Source: CAYWOS01 sp964459985 (GTDB taxonomy: Bacteria > Bacillota > Clostridia > Christensenellales > Aristaeellaceae). From it: DNA of 44,692 nucleotides. The notes beneath the pieces are model-generated. The model was not told the DNA's origin, searched no databases, and saw only the letters and a program-made list of their open reading frames with translations. The position numbers and the translations under genes are program-made. The stretch covers positions 1-44,692 of the forward strand of contig CAYWOS010000014.1 in the NCBI GenBank assembly GCA_964459985.1. The letters run 5' to 3'. This document shows positions 22,760 through 30,367 of this stretch, piece by piece (the first letter of the stretch is position 1; the number at the start of each line of letters is the position of its first letter).

Positions 22760-22954
22760 TCAAGCCTTGATTTCCTGCCGGCGCTTCTCGGTCATCGCAC
22801 GGGCGATGTCGCGCTTGACGGCGGAAATCTGCATGGTGTTCTCAAGCTGACCGGTGGCAAGCCGGAAACGAAGGTTGAACAGCTCGGTCTTGAGCTCGGC
22901 GATTTTCGCGGTCAATTCCTCGGGCTTCATGGCTGCGAATTCCTTACCCTTCAT
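22760..22954 (-). CDS. rpmC: 50S ribosomal protein L29
   Basis: This 64-residue helical hairpin protein (MKPEELTAKIAELKTELFNL, RFRLATGQLENTMQISAVKR) lies at the exit tunnel, a docking site for SRP and trigger factor. Its ATG overlaps the rplP stop by 4 bases (ATGA), so translation is likely coupled. Confidence 0.98.
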   Translation of the reverse strand: MKGKEFAAMKPEELTAKIAELKTELFNLRFRLATGQLENTMQISAVKRDIARAMTEKRRQEIKA

Positions 22955-23403
22955 TTGCTTTCACCACCCGCTTCAATATCTTTGGGGTTCGGCGCGTCCT
23001 CGCGCAGAACGATCTTGGTCCTCAAGGGGAGCTTGGCGGCGGCAAGACGCAGCGCCTCGCGCGCCGTTTTGTCCTCGATCCCGCCGATCTCAAACAGGAT
23101 GCGGCCGGGCTTGACGACGGCGACCCAGTATTCCGGCGTGCCCTTGCCCGAACCCATGCGGGTTTCGGCGGGCTTGGAGGTCACGGGCTTATCGGGGAAA
23201 ATCTTGATCCACACCTGACCGCCGCGCTTGGTATAACGGGTAAGCGCGACACGGGCGGCTTCGATCTGCTGGCTGGTGACCCAGGCGGGCTCGAGCGCGA
23301 CCAGACCGATATCGCCGTAGGCGATAAAGTTGCCGCGATGGGCGGCGCCCTTCATGCGGCCGCGAAATACCTTGCGGCGCTTGACTCTTTTCGGCATCAG
23401 CAT
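22951..23403 (-). CDS. rplP: 50S ribosomal protein L16
   Basis: The product has 150 residues with the usual start MLMPKRVKRRKVFRGRMKGA and the marks ARVALTRYTKRGGQVWIKIF, PETRMGSGKG-like AETRMGSGKGTPEYWVAVVK. The last ~12 residues (PKDIEAGGESK) are a short polar extension. L16 organises the A site of the large subunit. Confidence 0.98.
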   Translation of the reverse strand: MLMPKRVKRRKVFRGRMKGAAHRGNFIAYGDIGLVALEPAWVTSQQIEAARVALTRYTKRGGQVWIKIFPDKPVTSKPAETRMGSGKGTPEYWVAVVKPGRILFEIGGIEDKTAREALRLAAAKLPLRTKIVLREDAPNPKDIEAGGESK

Positions 23404-23407
23404 AGGA

Positions 23408-24091
23408 TTACTTGCCTCCTTCGGTAACCGCCGGCGCGGGCTGTGCGATCACTTTCTTGGGACGGGGCAGGATCTGTCCCTTGTACACCCAAACCTTGAC
23501 GCCCAGACGGCCGTAGGTGGTCTTGGCTTCGCAGAAGCCGTAGTCGATGTTCGCGCGCAGCGTCTGCAGGGGGATCGAGCCCTCGTGGTAGTGCTCGGTG
23601 CGGGCGATGTCCGCGCCGCCCAGACGACCCGAGATGGCGACCTTGACGCCCTTGGCGCCCGCCTTGTTGGCGCGCATGATGGATTGCTTCATGGCGCGGC
23701 GGAAGGCGATGCGCTTTTCGAGCTGCTGGGCGATGTTCTCGGCGATGAGCTGCGCGTCGGCGTCGGGGCTCTTCACGTCCAGAACGTTGATGTTGACGGG
23801 ATGGCCGGCAAACTTTTCGACCTCGGCGCGGAGATCCTCGATGCCCTTGCCGCCGCGGCCGATGATCATGCCGGGCTTGCCGGTGAAGATATTGACGGTC
23901 ATGCGGCTGGCGCTGCGTTCGACGTCAATGCGGCTGATGCCGGTGGAGTAGAACTTCTTTTTGAGCATTTTGCGGAGGTTGAAATCCTCGACGAGCTGGT
24001 TCGAAAAATTCTTTTTGTCGGCGTACCAGCGGGTGCTCCAGTCGAAGATCACGCCCACGCGCGCGCCATGCGGATTAACTTTCTGACCCAT
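23408..24091 (-). CDS. rpsC: 30S ribosomal protein S3
   Basis: The product has 227 residues (MGQKVNPHGARVGVIFDWST). The type II KH domain has its GxxG loop in MIIGRGGKGIEDLRAEVEKF. The C-terminal domain has ISGRLGGADIARTEHYHEGS. S3 is part of the mRNA entry site and helicase. ATG 24091 is chosen because the family starts there; longer frames run into rplV. Confidence 0.98.
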   Translation of the reverse strand: MGQKVNPHGARVGVIFDWSTRWYADKKNFSNQLVEDFNLRKMLKKKFYSTGISRIDVERSASRMTVNIFTGKPGMIIGRGGKGIEDLRAEVEKFAGHPVNINVLDVKSPDADAQLIAENIAQQLEKRIAFRRAMKQSIMRANKAGAKGVKVAISGRLGGADIARTEHYHEGSIPLQTLRANIDYGFCEAKTTYGRLGVKVWVYKGQILPRPKKVIAQPAPAVTEGGK

Positions 24092-24105
24092 GTGTGATCC
24101 TCCCT

Positions 24106-24492
24106 TTATTGTTTTTGATCGAGCACCACGCTGATATGGCAGGTGCGCTTGAGCATGGGGGACGCGCTGCCGCGGCTGCGCGCCACAAAGCGCTTGAGGG
24201 TCGGGCCGGGATTGGCGTAGCACTCGGCGACATAGAGCGTGCTGCGATCCAGATCCTGATTGTTGACCGCGTTGGCAATGGCGCTGTTGAGGAGCTTAAG
24301 GATGACGGGCGACGCCGCCTTGGGGGTGTACATGAGGATGGCGATCGCCTGATCGACGTTCTTCCCCCGGATGAGGTCGAGCACGATCCCCGCCTTACGG
24401 GAGGACAGGCGAATATGTTTGACATGCGCCTGCGGGCGCTTATCGCGGTTTTCCTTGCGCGCCGCGCCCTTGTTTTTGGTGTTCGTTGCCAT
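24106..24492 (-). CDS. rplV: 50S ribosomal protein L22
   Basis: The product has 128 residues (HIRLSSRKAGIVLDLIRGKN, VDQAIAILMYTPKAASPVIL, RGSASPMLKRTCHISVVLDQ). Its long beta-hairpin lines the exit tunnel and is a site of macrolide resistance changes in other species. The first ~20 residues are a Lys-rich extension. Confidence 0.98.
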   Translation of the reverse strand: MATNTKNKGAARKENRDKRPQAHVKHIRLSSRKAGIVLDLIRGKNVDQAIAILMYTPKAASPVILKLLNSAIANAVNNQDLDRSTLYVAECYANPGPTLKRFVARSRGSASPMLKRTCHISVVLDQKQ

Positions 24493-24510
24493 TGATCTGC
24501 GCTCCTTCCC

Positions 24511-24789
24511 TTATTTACGCACGGTGGTCTTTTCGCCCGCGTGCCCACGGAAAGTGCGGGTGGGAGCGAATTCGCCGAGCTTGTGACCGACCATATCTTC
24601 GGTGATGTATACCGGCACGTGCTTGCGGCCGTCGTGCACGGCGATGGTGTGGCCGACAAATTCAGGGAAGATGGTCGAGGCGCGGCTCCACGTCTTGAGA
24701 ACGGTCTTCGCGCCGGTCTTGTTCATATCGACGACGCGCTTGTAAAGCGCTTCCTGAACGAACGGGCCTTTCTTAACGGAACGGCTCAT
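24511..24789 (-). CDS. rpsS: 30S ribosomal protein S19
   Basis: The product has 92 residues (SRSVKKGPFVQEALYKRVVD, VGHTIAVHDGRKHVPVYITE, MVGHKLGEFAPTRTFRGHAG). S19 lies in the head of the small subunit near S13. Confidence 0.98.
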   Translation of the reverse strand: MSRSVKKGPFVQEALYKRVVDMNKTGAKTVLKTWSRASTIFPEFVGHTIAVHDGRKHVPVYITEDMVGHKLGEFAPTRTFRGHAGEKTTVRK

Positions 24790-24818
24790 GAGGTTGCCTC
24801 CTTACTCATTACTTGGGC

Positions 24819-25649
24819 TTACTTGCCCGCGCGCTTGACGATCATTTTGTTGGAATACTTCTTGTGCTTGCGGGTCTTGTAGCCCAGAGCGGGCTTACCC
24901 CACGGGGTAACGGGCGCCGGCATACCCACGGGGCTCTTGCCCTCGCCGCCGCCGTGCGGATGGTCGCAGGGGTTCATCACGACGCCGCGGACGGAGGGGC
25001 GGATGCCCATGTGACGGGTGCGGCCGGCCTTGCCGATGTTGATGTTGGAGTGATCGGTGTTGCCGACGGTGCCGATGGTGGCGTAGGCGTTCATGGGCAC
25101 CTTGCGGTACTCGCCCGAGGGCATACGCACCTGCGCGTAGGCGCCTTCCTTGCCCATGAGCTGGGCGTAGGCGCCCGCCGAGCGAACCATCTGTCCGCCG
25201 CGGCCCGGCTTGATCTCGATGTTGTGGATCAGCGTGCCCGCCGGGATGTTCTGCACGGGCAGCGCGTTGCCGGGCTTGATGTCGGCGCTCTCGCCGGCAA
25301 CCACGGTATCGCCCACCTTGAGGTCGAGCGGCGCCAGAATGTAGCGCTTTTCGCCGTCAACGTAGTGCAGCAGCGCGATGAACGCCGTGCGGTTGGGATC
25401 GTACTCGATGGCGGCGACCTTGGCGGGCACGTCGTGCTTGTCGCGCTTGAAGTCGATGATGCGGTACTTGATCTTGTTGCCGCCGCCCTGATGACGGACG
25501 GTGATCTTGCCCTGCTTGTTGCGGCCGGCATTCTTCTTGAGATACTCGGTCAGCGATTTCTCCGGGGTTTTCTTGGTGATTTCCTCAAACGTCAGCACCG
25601 ACATGAAACGGCGGGCGGACGAAGTCGGTTTATAAACGCGAATAGGCAT
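24819..25649 (-). CDS. rplB: 50S ribosomal protein L2
   Basis: The product has 276 residues (PIRVYKPTSSARRFMSVLTF, KITVRHQGGGNKIKYRIIDF). The peptidyl-transferase-related region VVMNPCDHPHGGGEGKSPVG holds the conserved His of L2. The basic tail KTRKHKKYSNKMIVKRAGK is complete. Confidence 0.98.
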   Translation of the reverse strand: MPIRVYKPTSSARRFMSVLTFEEITKKTPEKSLTEYLKKNAGRNKQGKITVRHQGGGNKIKYRIIDFKRDKHDVPAKVAAIEYDPNRTAFIALLHYVDGEKRYILAPLDLKVGDTVVAGESADIKPGNALPVQNIPAGTLIHNIEIKPGRGGQMVRSAGAYAQLMGKEGAYAQVRMPSGEYRKVPMNAYATIGTVGNTDHSNINIGKAGRTRHMGIRPSVRGVVMNPCDHPHGGGEGKSPVGMPAPVTPWGKPALGYKTRKHKKYSNKMIVKRAGK

Positions 25650-25664
25650 TTTCCTTCTCCTCCC

Positions 25665-25961
25665 TTACACCATGCCCTCGAAGAACTCGATCGGCTTGGA
25701 ATCTTCGGTCAGCGTGACGTAGGCCTTTTTGATCTCGGGCGTCCTGCCGCTGTGCGCGCCCTGACGCTTGATCTTGCCGAGGGTGCGCAGCGTGTTGACG
25801 CGCGCGACCTTGATGGCGGGGAAAACCTTTTCAAGCGCTTTCTTGATTTCGATTTTGTTCGCGTCGATGGCGACCTCGAACACGTAGCGCTTGTCCGCGA
25901 TGCCGTCGTAGCCCTTTTCGGTCAGGACGGGGCGCAGGATGATGTCATGCGGGTCTCTCAT
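25665..25961 (-). CDS. rplW: 50S ribosomal protein L23
   Basis: The product has 98 residues (DIILRPVLTEKGYDGIADKR, VFEVAIDANKIEIKKALEKV, FPAIKVARVNTLRTLGKIKR). L23 docks trigger factor and SRP at the tunnel exit. Its ATG overlaps the rplD stop by 4 bases. Confidence 0.98.
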   Translation of the reverse strand: MRDPHDIILRPVLTEKGYDGIADKRYVFEVAIDANKIEIKKALEKVFPAIKVARVNTLRTLGKIKRQGAHSGRTPEIKKAYVTLTEDSKPIEFFEGMV

Positions 25962-26575
25962 GCGTACACCTCCTGAATGTCCTGCATCGCGGCCTTGACG
26001 ATAATGATCTTGTCGGCGTTGAGCAGATCGTAGACGTTGATGGTGTTGACATAGGCGTCCTTGAGGGTGGGGATGTTCTTGCCGGCGCGGATGACGCTTT
26101 CGTCGCGCCCGGCGAGGACGAGCAGCGCCTTCTTTTCGACGCCCAGATCCTTGAGCATCTTGGCGACGTACTTGGTCTTGCTCTCCTCAAGCTTGATCTC
26201 GTCCACCACGATGATGTCCTGCAGTTTGCTGGTCAGCGCGCTCTTCATGGCGATGCGGCGCACCTTCTTGGGCACCTTGATCACATAATCGCGCGGCTGC
26301 GGGGCGAACACGACGCCGCCGTGACGGAACTGGGGCGCGCGGTTGCCGTGATGGCGCGCGTTGCCGGTGCCCTTCTGGCGATAAATCTTCCTGCCGCCGC
26401 CGCGAACCATGCCGCGGCTGAGCGCGCTCTGCGTCCCCTGACGCTTGTTGGCGAGAATCGAACGAACGACCAGGTGCATGGCGGCGACGTTGACTTCGAC
26501 GGCGAAAATTTCGTCGCTGATCTCCATATCGCCCACGACCTTGCCCTGCATGTCCACGACTTGAATGTTCGGCAT
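25958..26575 (-). CDS. rplD: 50S ribosomal protein L4
   Basis: The product has 205 residues. It has the tunnel loop region GGGRKIYRQKGTGNARHHGN followed by RAPQFRHGGVVFAPQPRDY, and the globular part KALLVLAGRDESVIRAGKNI. In E. coli L4 represses the S10 operon through its leader; there is no direct sign of that here. Confidence 0.98.
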   Translation of the reverse strand: MPNIQVVDMQGKVVGDMEISDEIFAVEVNVAAMHLVVRSILANKRQGTQSALSRGMVRGGGRKIYRQKGTGNARHHGNRAPQFRHGGVVFAPQPRDYVIKVPKKVRRIAMKSALTSKLQDIIVVDEIKLEESKTKYVAKMLKDLGVEKKALLVLAGRDESVIRAGKNIPTLKDAYVNTINVYDLLNADKIIIVKAAMQDIQEVYA

Positions 26576-26578
26576 GTC

Positions 26579-27229
26579 TTACTCCTCCTTGGCCTTCAGG
26601 GAATTGCGGATCAAGAGCAGTCCCTTGTTGGGTCCGGGCACCGAGCCGCGAACGAGCAGCAGGCTGCGTTCGGCGTCGACCTTGACGACGGCGAGGTGCT
26701 GGATGGTCACGCGCTCGACGCCGTAGTGGCCGGGCATGTGCTTGTTCTTGAACACGCGGGAAGGATCGGAGTTGGCGCTCATGGAGCCCAGACCCCTGTG
26801 ATACTTCGAGCCGTGCGCCATGGGGCCGGTGTGCTGGTTCCAGCGATAAATGGCGCCGGTGTAGCCGCGGCCCTTCGTGATGCCGGTGATGTCCACGGTC
26901 TCGCCTTCGTTGAAGACGTCCGCCTTGATCACCTGACCGATCTCATAGGAAGCGCTGTCGTCCAGACGGAACTCGCGCAGATGGCGCGCGGGCGCGACGC
27001 CCGCTTTCTTGAAATGCCCGGCGTCGGGCTTGTTGACGAGCTTTTCAACGCGGTTTTCGGGATAGGTGTCAAAGCCGAACTGCACAGCGGCATAGCCGTC
27101 CTTTTCTTCGGTTTTCTTCTGGACGACGGTGCAGGGGCCGGCCTGAATGACCGTCACGGGAACGAGGCGGCCGTCGGGCAGGAAATACTGCGTCATGCCC
27201 AGCTTTTTGCCCACGATAGCTTTTTTCAT
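26579..27229 (-). CDS. rplC: 50S ribosomal protein L3
   Basis: The product has 216 residues (MKKAIVGKKLGMTQYFLPDG, VTVIQAGPCTVVQKKTEEKD). The long loop that reaches the peptidyl transferase centre is present (GYTGAIYRWNQHTGPMAHGS, HRGLGSMSANSDPSRVFKNK). L3 is one of the first proteins of large-subunit assembly. AGGAGG lies upstream. Confidence 0.98.
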   Translation of the reverse strand: MKKAIVGKKLGMTQYFLPDGRLVPVTVIQAGPCTVVQKKTEEKDGYAAVQFGFDTYPENRVEKLVNKPDAGHFKKAGVAPARHLREFRLDDSASYEIGQVIKADVFNEGETVDITGITKGRGYTGAIYRWNQHTGPMAHGSKYHRGLGSMSANSDPSRVFKNKHMPGHYGVERVTIQHLAVVKVDAERSLLLVRGSVPGPNKGLLLIRNSLKAKEE

Positions 27230-27249
27230 GTTGGTGATATCCTCCTGCC

Positions 27250-27558
27250 TTACAGCTTGATTTCGATTTCGACGCCGGCGGGGAGATCGAGCTTCATCAT
27301 GGCGTCCACAGTGCGGGGATTGGGGTTGTGCACGTCGATGAGACGCTTGTGGGTGCGGCGCTCAAACTGCTCGCGGCTGTCCTTGTACTTGAACGGGGCG
27401 CGCAGGATGGTGACGATTTCCTTCTCGGTGGGGAGAGGGATCGGCCCCGAGACGCGCGCGCCGGTGCGCTTGGCGGTCTCGACGATGCGCTCGGCGGACT
27501 GATCGATCAAGTTGTGCTCATACGCCTTGAGCTTGATGCGGATCTTCTGGTTGGCCAT
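27250..27558 (-). CDS. rpsJ: 30S ribosomal protein S10
   Basis: The product has 102 residues (KIRIKLKAYEHNLIDQSAER, VSGPIPLPTEKEIVTILRAP, RTHKRLIDVHNPNPRTVDAM). It is the first gene of the S10-spc-alpha operon. In other bacteria S10 also binds NusB in antitermination. AAGGAGG lies 8 bases before ATG 27558; the upstream frame is leader RNA. Confidence 0.98.
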   Translation of the reverse strand: MANQKIRIKLKAYEHNLIDQSAERIVETAKRTGARVSGPIPLPTEKEIVTILRAPFKYKDSREQFERRTHKRLIDVHNPNPRTVDAMMKLDLPAGVEIEIKL

Positions 27559-27759
27559 GGTTTTTCCTCCTTGAATTCGTACTCTCGGTCGCCCCGGTGG
27601 GAGTCCCTCCCCGTCCCGCGCCTCGCAGGATGCGCCTGAAACGGTTCGAGCCCGACGCGCCGTTTGAGTCCGTCGTCCGATCGTGTCGGACTGGTCCGCG
27701 ATAATTACCCGTCCTTGGCCCGGGCGGCAACCTACCGCTTCATCCCATAAACAGACAAC
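27559..27759 (-). promoter_or_regulatory. Leader RNA of the S10 operon
   Basis: The transcript leader is about 200 bases. It contains several possible stems on the minus strand: CCGA-CACGA-TCGG, AACGG-N15-CCGTT and GGGAG-GGA-CTCCC. No terminator with a T-tract is present, so control, if any, is more likely at translation or by protein binding. The frame open across it has no ribosome site. I cannot assign it to a named leader class. Confidence 0.55.
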
Positions 27760-27765
27760 AGGCAT

Positions 27766-27794
27766 ATTATAGACTACCCGCGCGCCGAATGCAA
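27766..27794 (-). promoter_or_regulatory. Promoter of the S10-spc-alpha operon
   Basis: On the minus strand TTGCAT (27794-27789) and a perfect TATAAT (27771-27766) are 17 bases apart. It is the only strong promoter found for the 16 kb gene string down to 11555. Confidence 0.88.
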
Positions 27795-27984
27795 GCGTTT
27801 TTCACGCCGCGAATCAACTTTTTTTCACTTTTTTGATGCCAATTCTCCCCGCAAGCGCAGGTATTACGCCAATCCCTGCGATTCATCATGACAACGCATC
27901 CGGGTGTGTCATACTCGTCGAATCCATGCTCCCGCGCATGCCTCCGGGAACCGATCGCCGCGCGCCGCGCCATCAAAACGGCGC

Positions 27985-28160
27985 GCGGCGTTCGCATATC
28001 CCCACGCGGCGAACGCATTATTCGGTACGGCACACATTTCCCCCGCACGGCGCGCATTTTCCCGTGCATTGCGCCCGCATTCTTCAGTACGGAGCGCATT
28101 TCCCCGCGCGGCGCGCGCATTTCCCCGCGCGGCGTTCGCATTGTTCCGCCGCCTCTTGCA
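27985..28160. repeat. Degenerate tandem array with 19-23 bp period (upstream of rpsJ)
   Basis: About eight units of consensus CGCGGCGCGCATTTCCCCG lie between the divergent promoters of the S10 operon and the VOC gene. The CAT cores are at 27995, 28016, 28035, 28055, 28078, 28097, 28118 and 28139. The last three units are nearly identical. A unit near 21 bases keeps reading frames open on both strands as 7-residue repeats (MRTPRGE-like on minus, RAHFPAR-like on plus). I regard these frames as a by-product. The rest of 27795-27984 has no gene; it holds A/T-rich tracts near 27820-27840. Confidence 0.82.
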
Positions 28161-28184
28161 AGACGCCGATTCATGCTGTATAGT
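28156..28184 (+). promoter_or_regulatory. Promoter of the VOC-GNAT gene pair
   Basis: TTGCAA (28156-28161) and TATAGT (28179-28184) are 17 bases apart, just beyond the last repeat unit. Confidence 0.75.
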
Positions 28185-28228
28185 ATGTATGGAATGAACA
28201 GGAAGCCTTTACAAAGGAGAGAACCGTT

Positions 28229-28627
28229 ATGATCATACCCGTCCTTCGATTCGGCGGATGCTGCGACGAGGCGATTGCGCTGTACGAGCGCGCGTTCGAC
28301 ATTACTTACAGGCACGCTGAGTATTACCGCGACGCGCCGGCCGATTCGGGGCTCATCGTCAACGAAACAAACAGGGATTGGATCATGCACTGCGATTTGT
28401 CGCTGTGCGGCTCGATGATCAACGTCAGCGACACCGAGGACGGCGTATCGCCCGACAATCCCGTCATCCTTAACGTGCTGATTTCCCGGGAGGAAGTCGA
28501 GAAAGCGTACCGCGTGCTTTCCGAAGCGGGCGAGATCGTCGTGCCGCTCGGTCCGCAGTTCTTCAGCCCGCTCTACGGCTCGGTGCGCGACCGTTACGGC
28601 GTGCACTGGCAGCTCGTCGCCTGCTGA
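28229..28627 (+). CDS. VOC-superfamily protein, PhnB-like
   Basis: The product has 132 residues in the betaalphabetabetabeta fold of the glyoxalase/VOC group: VLRFGGCCDEAIALYERAFD, then IMHCDLSLCGSMINVSDTED, and the end YGSVRDRYGVHWQLVAC. This is the PhnB / 3-demethylubiquinone methyltransferase-like type, often with no known substrate. His54 and the terminal region may hold a metal, but the usual ligand set is not complete to my eye. AAAGGAGAG lies 8 bases before the ATG. It is probably made together with the next gene. Confidence 0.88.
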   Translation: MIIPVLRFGGCCDEAIALYERAFDITYRHAEYYRDAPADSGLIVNETNRDWIMHCDLSLCGSMINVSDTEDGVSPDNPVILNVLISREEVEKAYRVLSEAGEIVVPLGPQFFSPLYGSVRDRYGVHWQLVAC

Positions 28628-28672
28628 CAAATACGGCGCGGCCCGCGCGCCGCGTTGAAACGAGGTATCGCC

Positions 28673-29170
28673 ATGTCCGGCATCGCCCTTAAACCCTATC
28701 GGGAAGAGGATTACGAAATCGTCGCCGCCATCATGACGCGCGCGTTCAACGAGGATTCCGTCCTGCACCGGGGCTTTCCGTCGGGGCCCGAGGGCTACGA
28801 CGACGGCTCCTTCATCCGCAAATACACCGTCTGTCCCGGCACGACGTCCTACACGATCTATGACGATGAAAAGCCCGTCGGGCTGACCATCCTGTGGATT
28901 CATCCCGAAAGCCACGAAAACTTCCTCGGCTGCATCTTCACCGATCCCGATACGCGCGGCCGGGGCGTCGGCGCGCGCGTCTGGCGCATAATCGAAGAAA
29001 CGTACCCCGACACGCGCGTCTGGCGCACCGAAACGCCGCTCTGCTCGACGCGGAACATGCATTTCTACATCAATAAGTGCGGGTTCATGGCGTACAGGAT
29101 CGAGAACCCGAAAAACAGGGACGAAGCGCTCGTGCAGTTCGTCAAGTTCACCGACAAATGGCGCGGCTGA
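28673..29170 (+). CDS. GNAT family N-acetyltransferase
   Basis: The product has 165 residues. The acetyl-CoA binding loop is in IFTDPDTRGRGVGARVWRII, after the beta-strand FLGCIFTDPD. The end has MHFYINKCGFMAYRIENPKN, the usual GNAT strand with FYxxxGF. ATG 28673 has GAGG 7 bases upstream; the TTG at 28655 has no site. The acceptor is unknown. It follows the VOC gene by 45 bases and ends at a terminator shared with tgt. Confidence 0.87.
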   Translation: MSGIALKPYREEDYEIVAAIMTRAFNEDSVLHRGFPSGPEGYDDGSFIRKYTVCPGTTSYTIYDDEKPVGLTILWIHPESHENFLGCIFTDPDTRGRGVGARVWRIIEETYPDTRVWRTETPLCSTRNMHFYINKCGFMAYRIENPKNRDEALVQFVKFTDKWRG

Positions 29171-29185
29171 TCGCTCGCCGCACAG

Positions 29186-29232
29186 AAAACCGCCGCGCGT
29201 CCGAATTTCCGGGCGCGCGGCGGCTTCGTTTT
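29186..29232. terminator. Two-way terminator between the GNAT gene and tgt
   Basis: A perfect 10-bp stem (29190-29199 with 29214-29223) separates two converging genes. It is followed by TTTT on both strands (directly on minus, after CTTCG on plus). Confidence 0.88.
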
Positions 29233-29238
29233 AGCATA

Positions 29239-30366
29239 TCAGAAGTTTCTCGTCATGTCGTACCTGTCGTAGAAATCCCGGCGGTACTCGGGCAGGCAGT
29301 CGTCGGCGATCGCCTGACGGATTTCCTCCATCATGCGGATGAGGAAGCGCAGGTTGTGGATGCTCGCCAGCCGCGCGCCGGTGATCTCCCCCGCCTTGAA
29401 CAGATGGCGGATGTACGCGCGGGTGAAGTTTTTGCAGGCGTAGCAGTCGCATCCCGGATCGAGCGGGGTGAAATCATGCGCGTACTCGGCGTTGCGCACG
29501 ACGAGCCGCCCGTTTTTCGTGAACACCGTGCCGTTGCGCGCGATGCGCGTCGCCAGCACGCAGTCGAACATATCGATCCCGCGAATCACGCCCTCGAGGA
29601 AGCAATCGGGCGAACCGACGCCCATTAGGTAGCGCGGCTTGTTTTCGGGCATGAAGGGACGGATTTTGTCAAGCATGTCGTACATGATTTCCTTCGGCTC
29701 GCCCACCGACAGCCCGCCGATGCCGTAGCCGGGGAAATCCATATCGGCGAGCGTTTTCGCGCTTTCGACGCGCAGATCCTCGAAAAACGCGCCCTGCACG
29801 ATGCCGAACAGCGCCTGATCCTCCCGCGTGTGGCGCGCCTTGCAGCGCTCCGCCCAGCGATGCGTGCGATGCATGGCGTCCTCGGCGGCCGCGTGATCGC
29901 ACGGGTACGCCGTGCACACGTCGAACGCCATGGCGATGTCCGAGCCGAGCGCCTGCTGGATGTCCATGGATACCTCGGGCGAGATAAAGCGCTTGCTTCC
30001 GTCCAGATGGCTGCGGAAGGCGACGCCTTCCTCGGTAATCTTGCGCATGGCGGCGAGCGAAAAGACCTGAAAACCGCCGCTGTCCGTCAAGACCGGCTTG
30101 TCCCACGCCATGAAGGAATGCAGCCCGCCCGCTTCCCGGACGAGCGCCTCGCCCGGGCGCAGGTGCAGATGATAGGTGTTGGACAGGATGATTTTCGTGC
30201 CGATTTCGTTCAGCTCGCGCGGCGTCATCGCCTTGACGGTCGCCTGCGTGCCCACGGGCATGTAGATGGGCGTGGGGATATCGCCGTGCGGCGTGTGCAC
30301 GACGCCCAGCCGCGCGCCCGTGCGCTTACAGGTTTTGATCAGTTCGTAGGTAACGGGGTTTTTCAT
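29239..30366 (-). CDS. tgt: tRNA-guanine transglycosylase
   Basis: The enzyme (375 residues) exchanges guanine 34 of GUN anticodon tRNAs for the queuosine precursor preQ1. Key parts are visible: DSGGFQVFSLAAMRKITEEG, the active-site Asp region MAFDVCTAYPCDHAAAE, GIVQGAFFEDLRVESAKTLA, and GYGIGGLSVGEPKEIMYDML. The likely nucleophile Asp lies in MFDCVLATRIARNGTVFT. The zinc ligands are CDCYACKNFTRAYIRHLFKA plus the later His in SIHNLRFL. It is the last of four genes from glpK; it starts one base after the previous stop. queA and the preQ1 synthesis genes are not in the window. Confidence 0.98.
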   Translation of the reverse strand: MKNPVTYELIKTCKRTGARLGVVHTPHGDIPTPIYMPVGTQATVKAMTPRELNEIGTKIILSNTYHLHLRPGEALVREAGGLHSFMAWDKPVLTDSGGFQVFSLAAMRKITEEGVAFRSHLDGSKRFISPEVSMDIQQALGSDIAMAFDVCTAYPCDHAAAEDAMHRTHRWAERCKARHTREDQALFGIVQGAFFEDLRVESAKTLADMDFPGYGIGGLSVGEPKEIMYDMLDKIRPFMPENKPRYLMGVGSPDCFLEGVIRGIDMFDCVLATRIARNGTVFTKNGRLVVRNAEYAHDFTPLDPGCDCYACKNFTRAYIRHLFKAGEITGARLASIHNLRFLIRMMEEIRQAIADDCLPEYRRDFYDRYDMTRNF

Positions 30367-30367
30367 C

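Noticed and set aside
27640..27670. A GGTTCGAGCCC stretch resembling a tRNA T-loop
   Set aside because: No acceptor, D or anticodon stems can be formed around it, so it is part of the S10 leader. No tRNA or rRNA gene was found in the window.
27985..28160. The tandem array considered as a CRISPR
   Set aside because: Units are contiguous and degenerate, without unique spacers of constant length, and no cas gene is present.
27767..29062. A 431-codon minus-strand frame with MRTPRGE-type 7-residue repeats
   Set aside because: The repeats follow from the ~21-base DNA array, and the frame also covers the VOC and GNAT genes antisense. There is no ribosome site or supported start.
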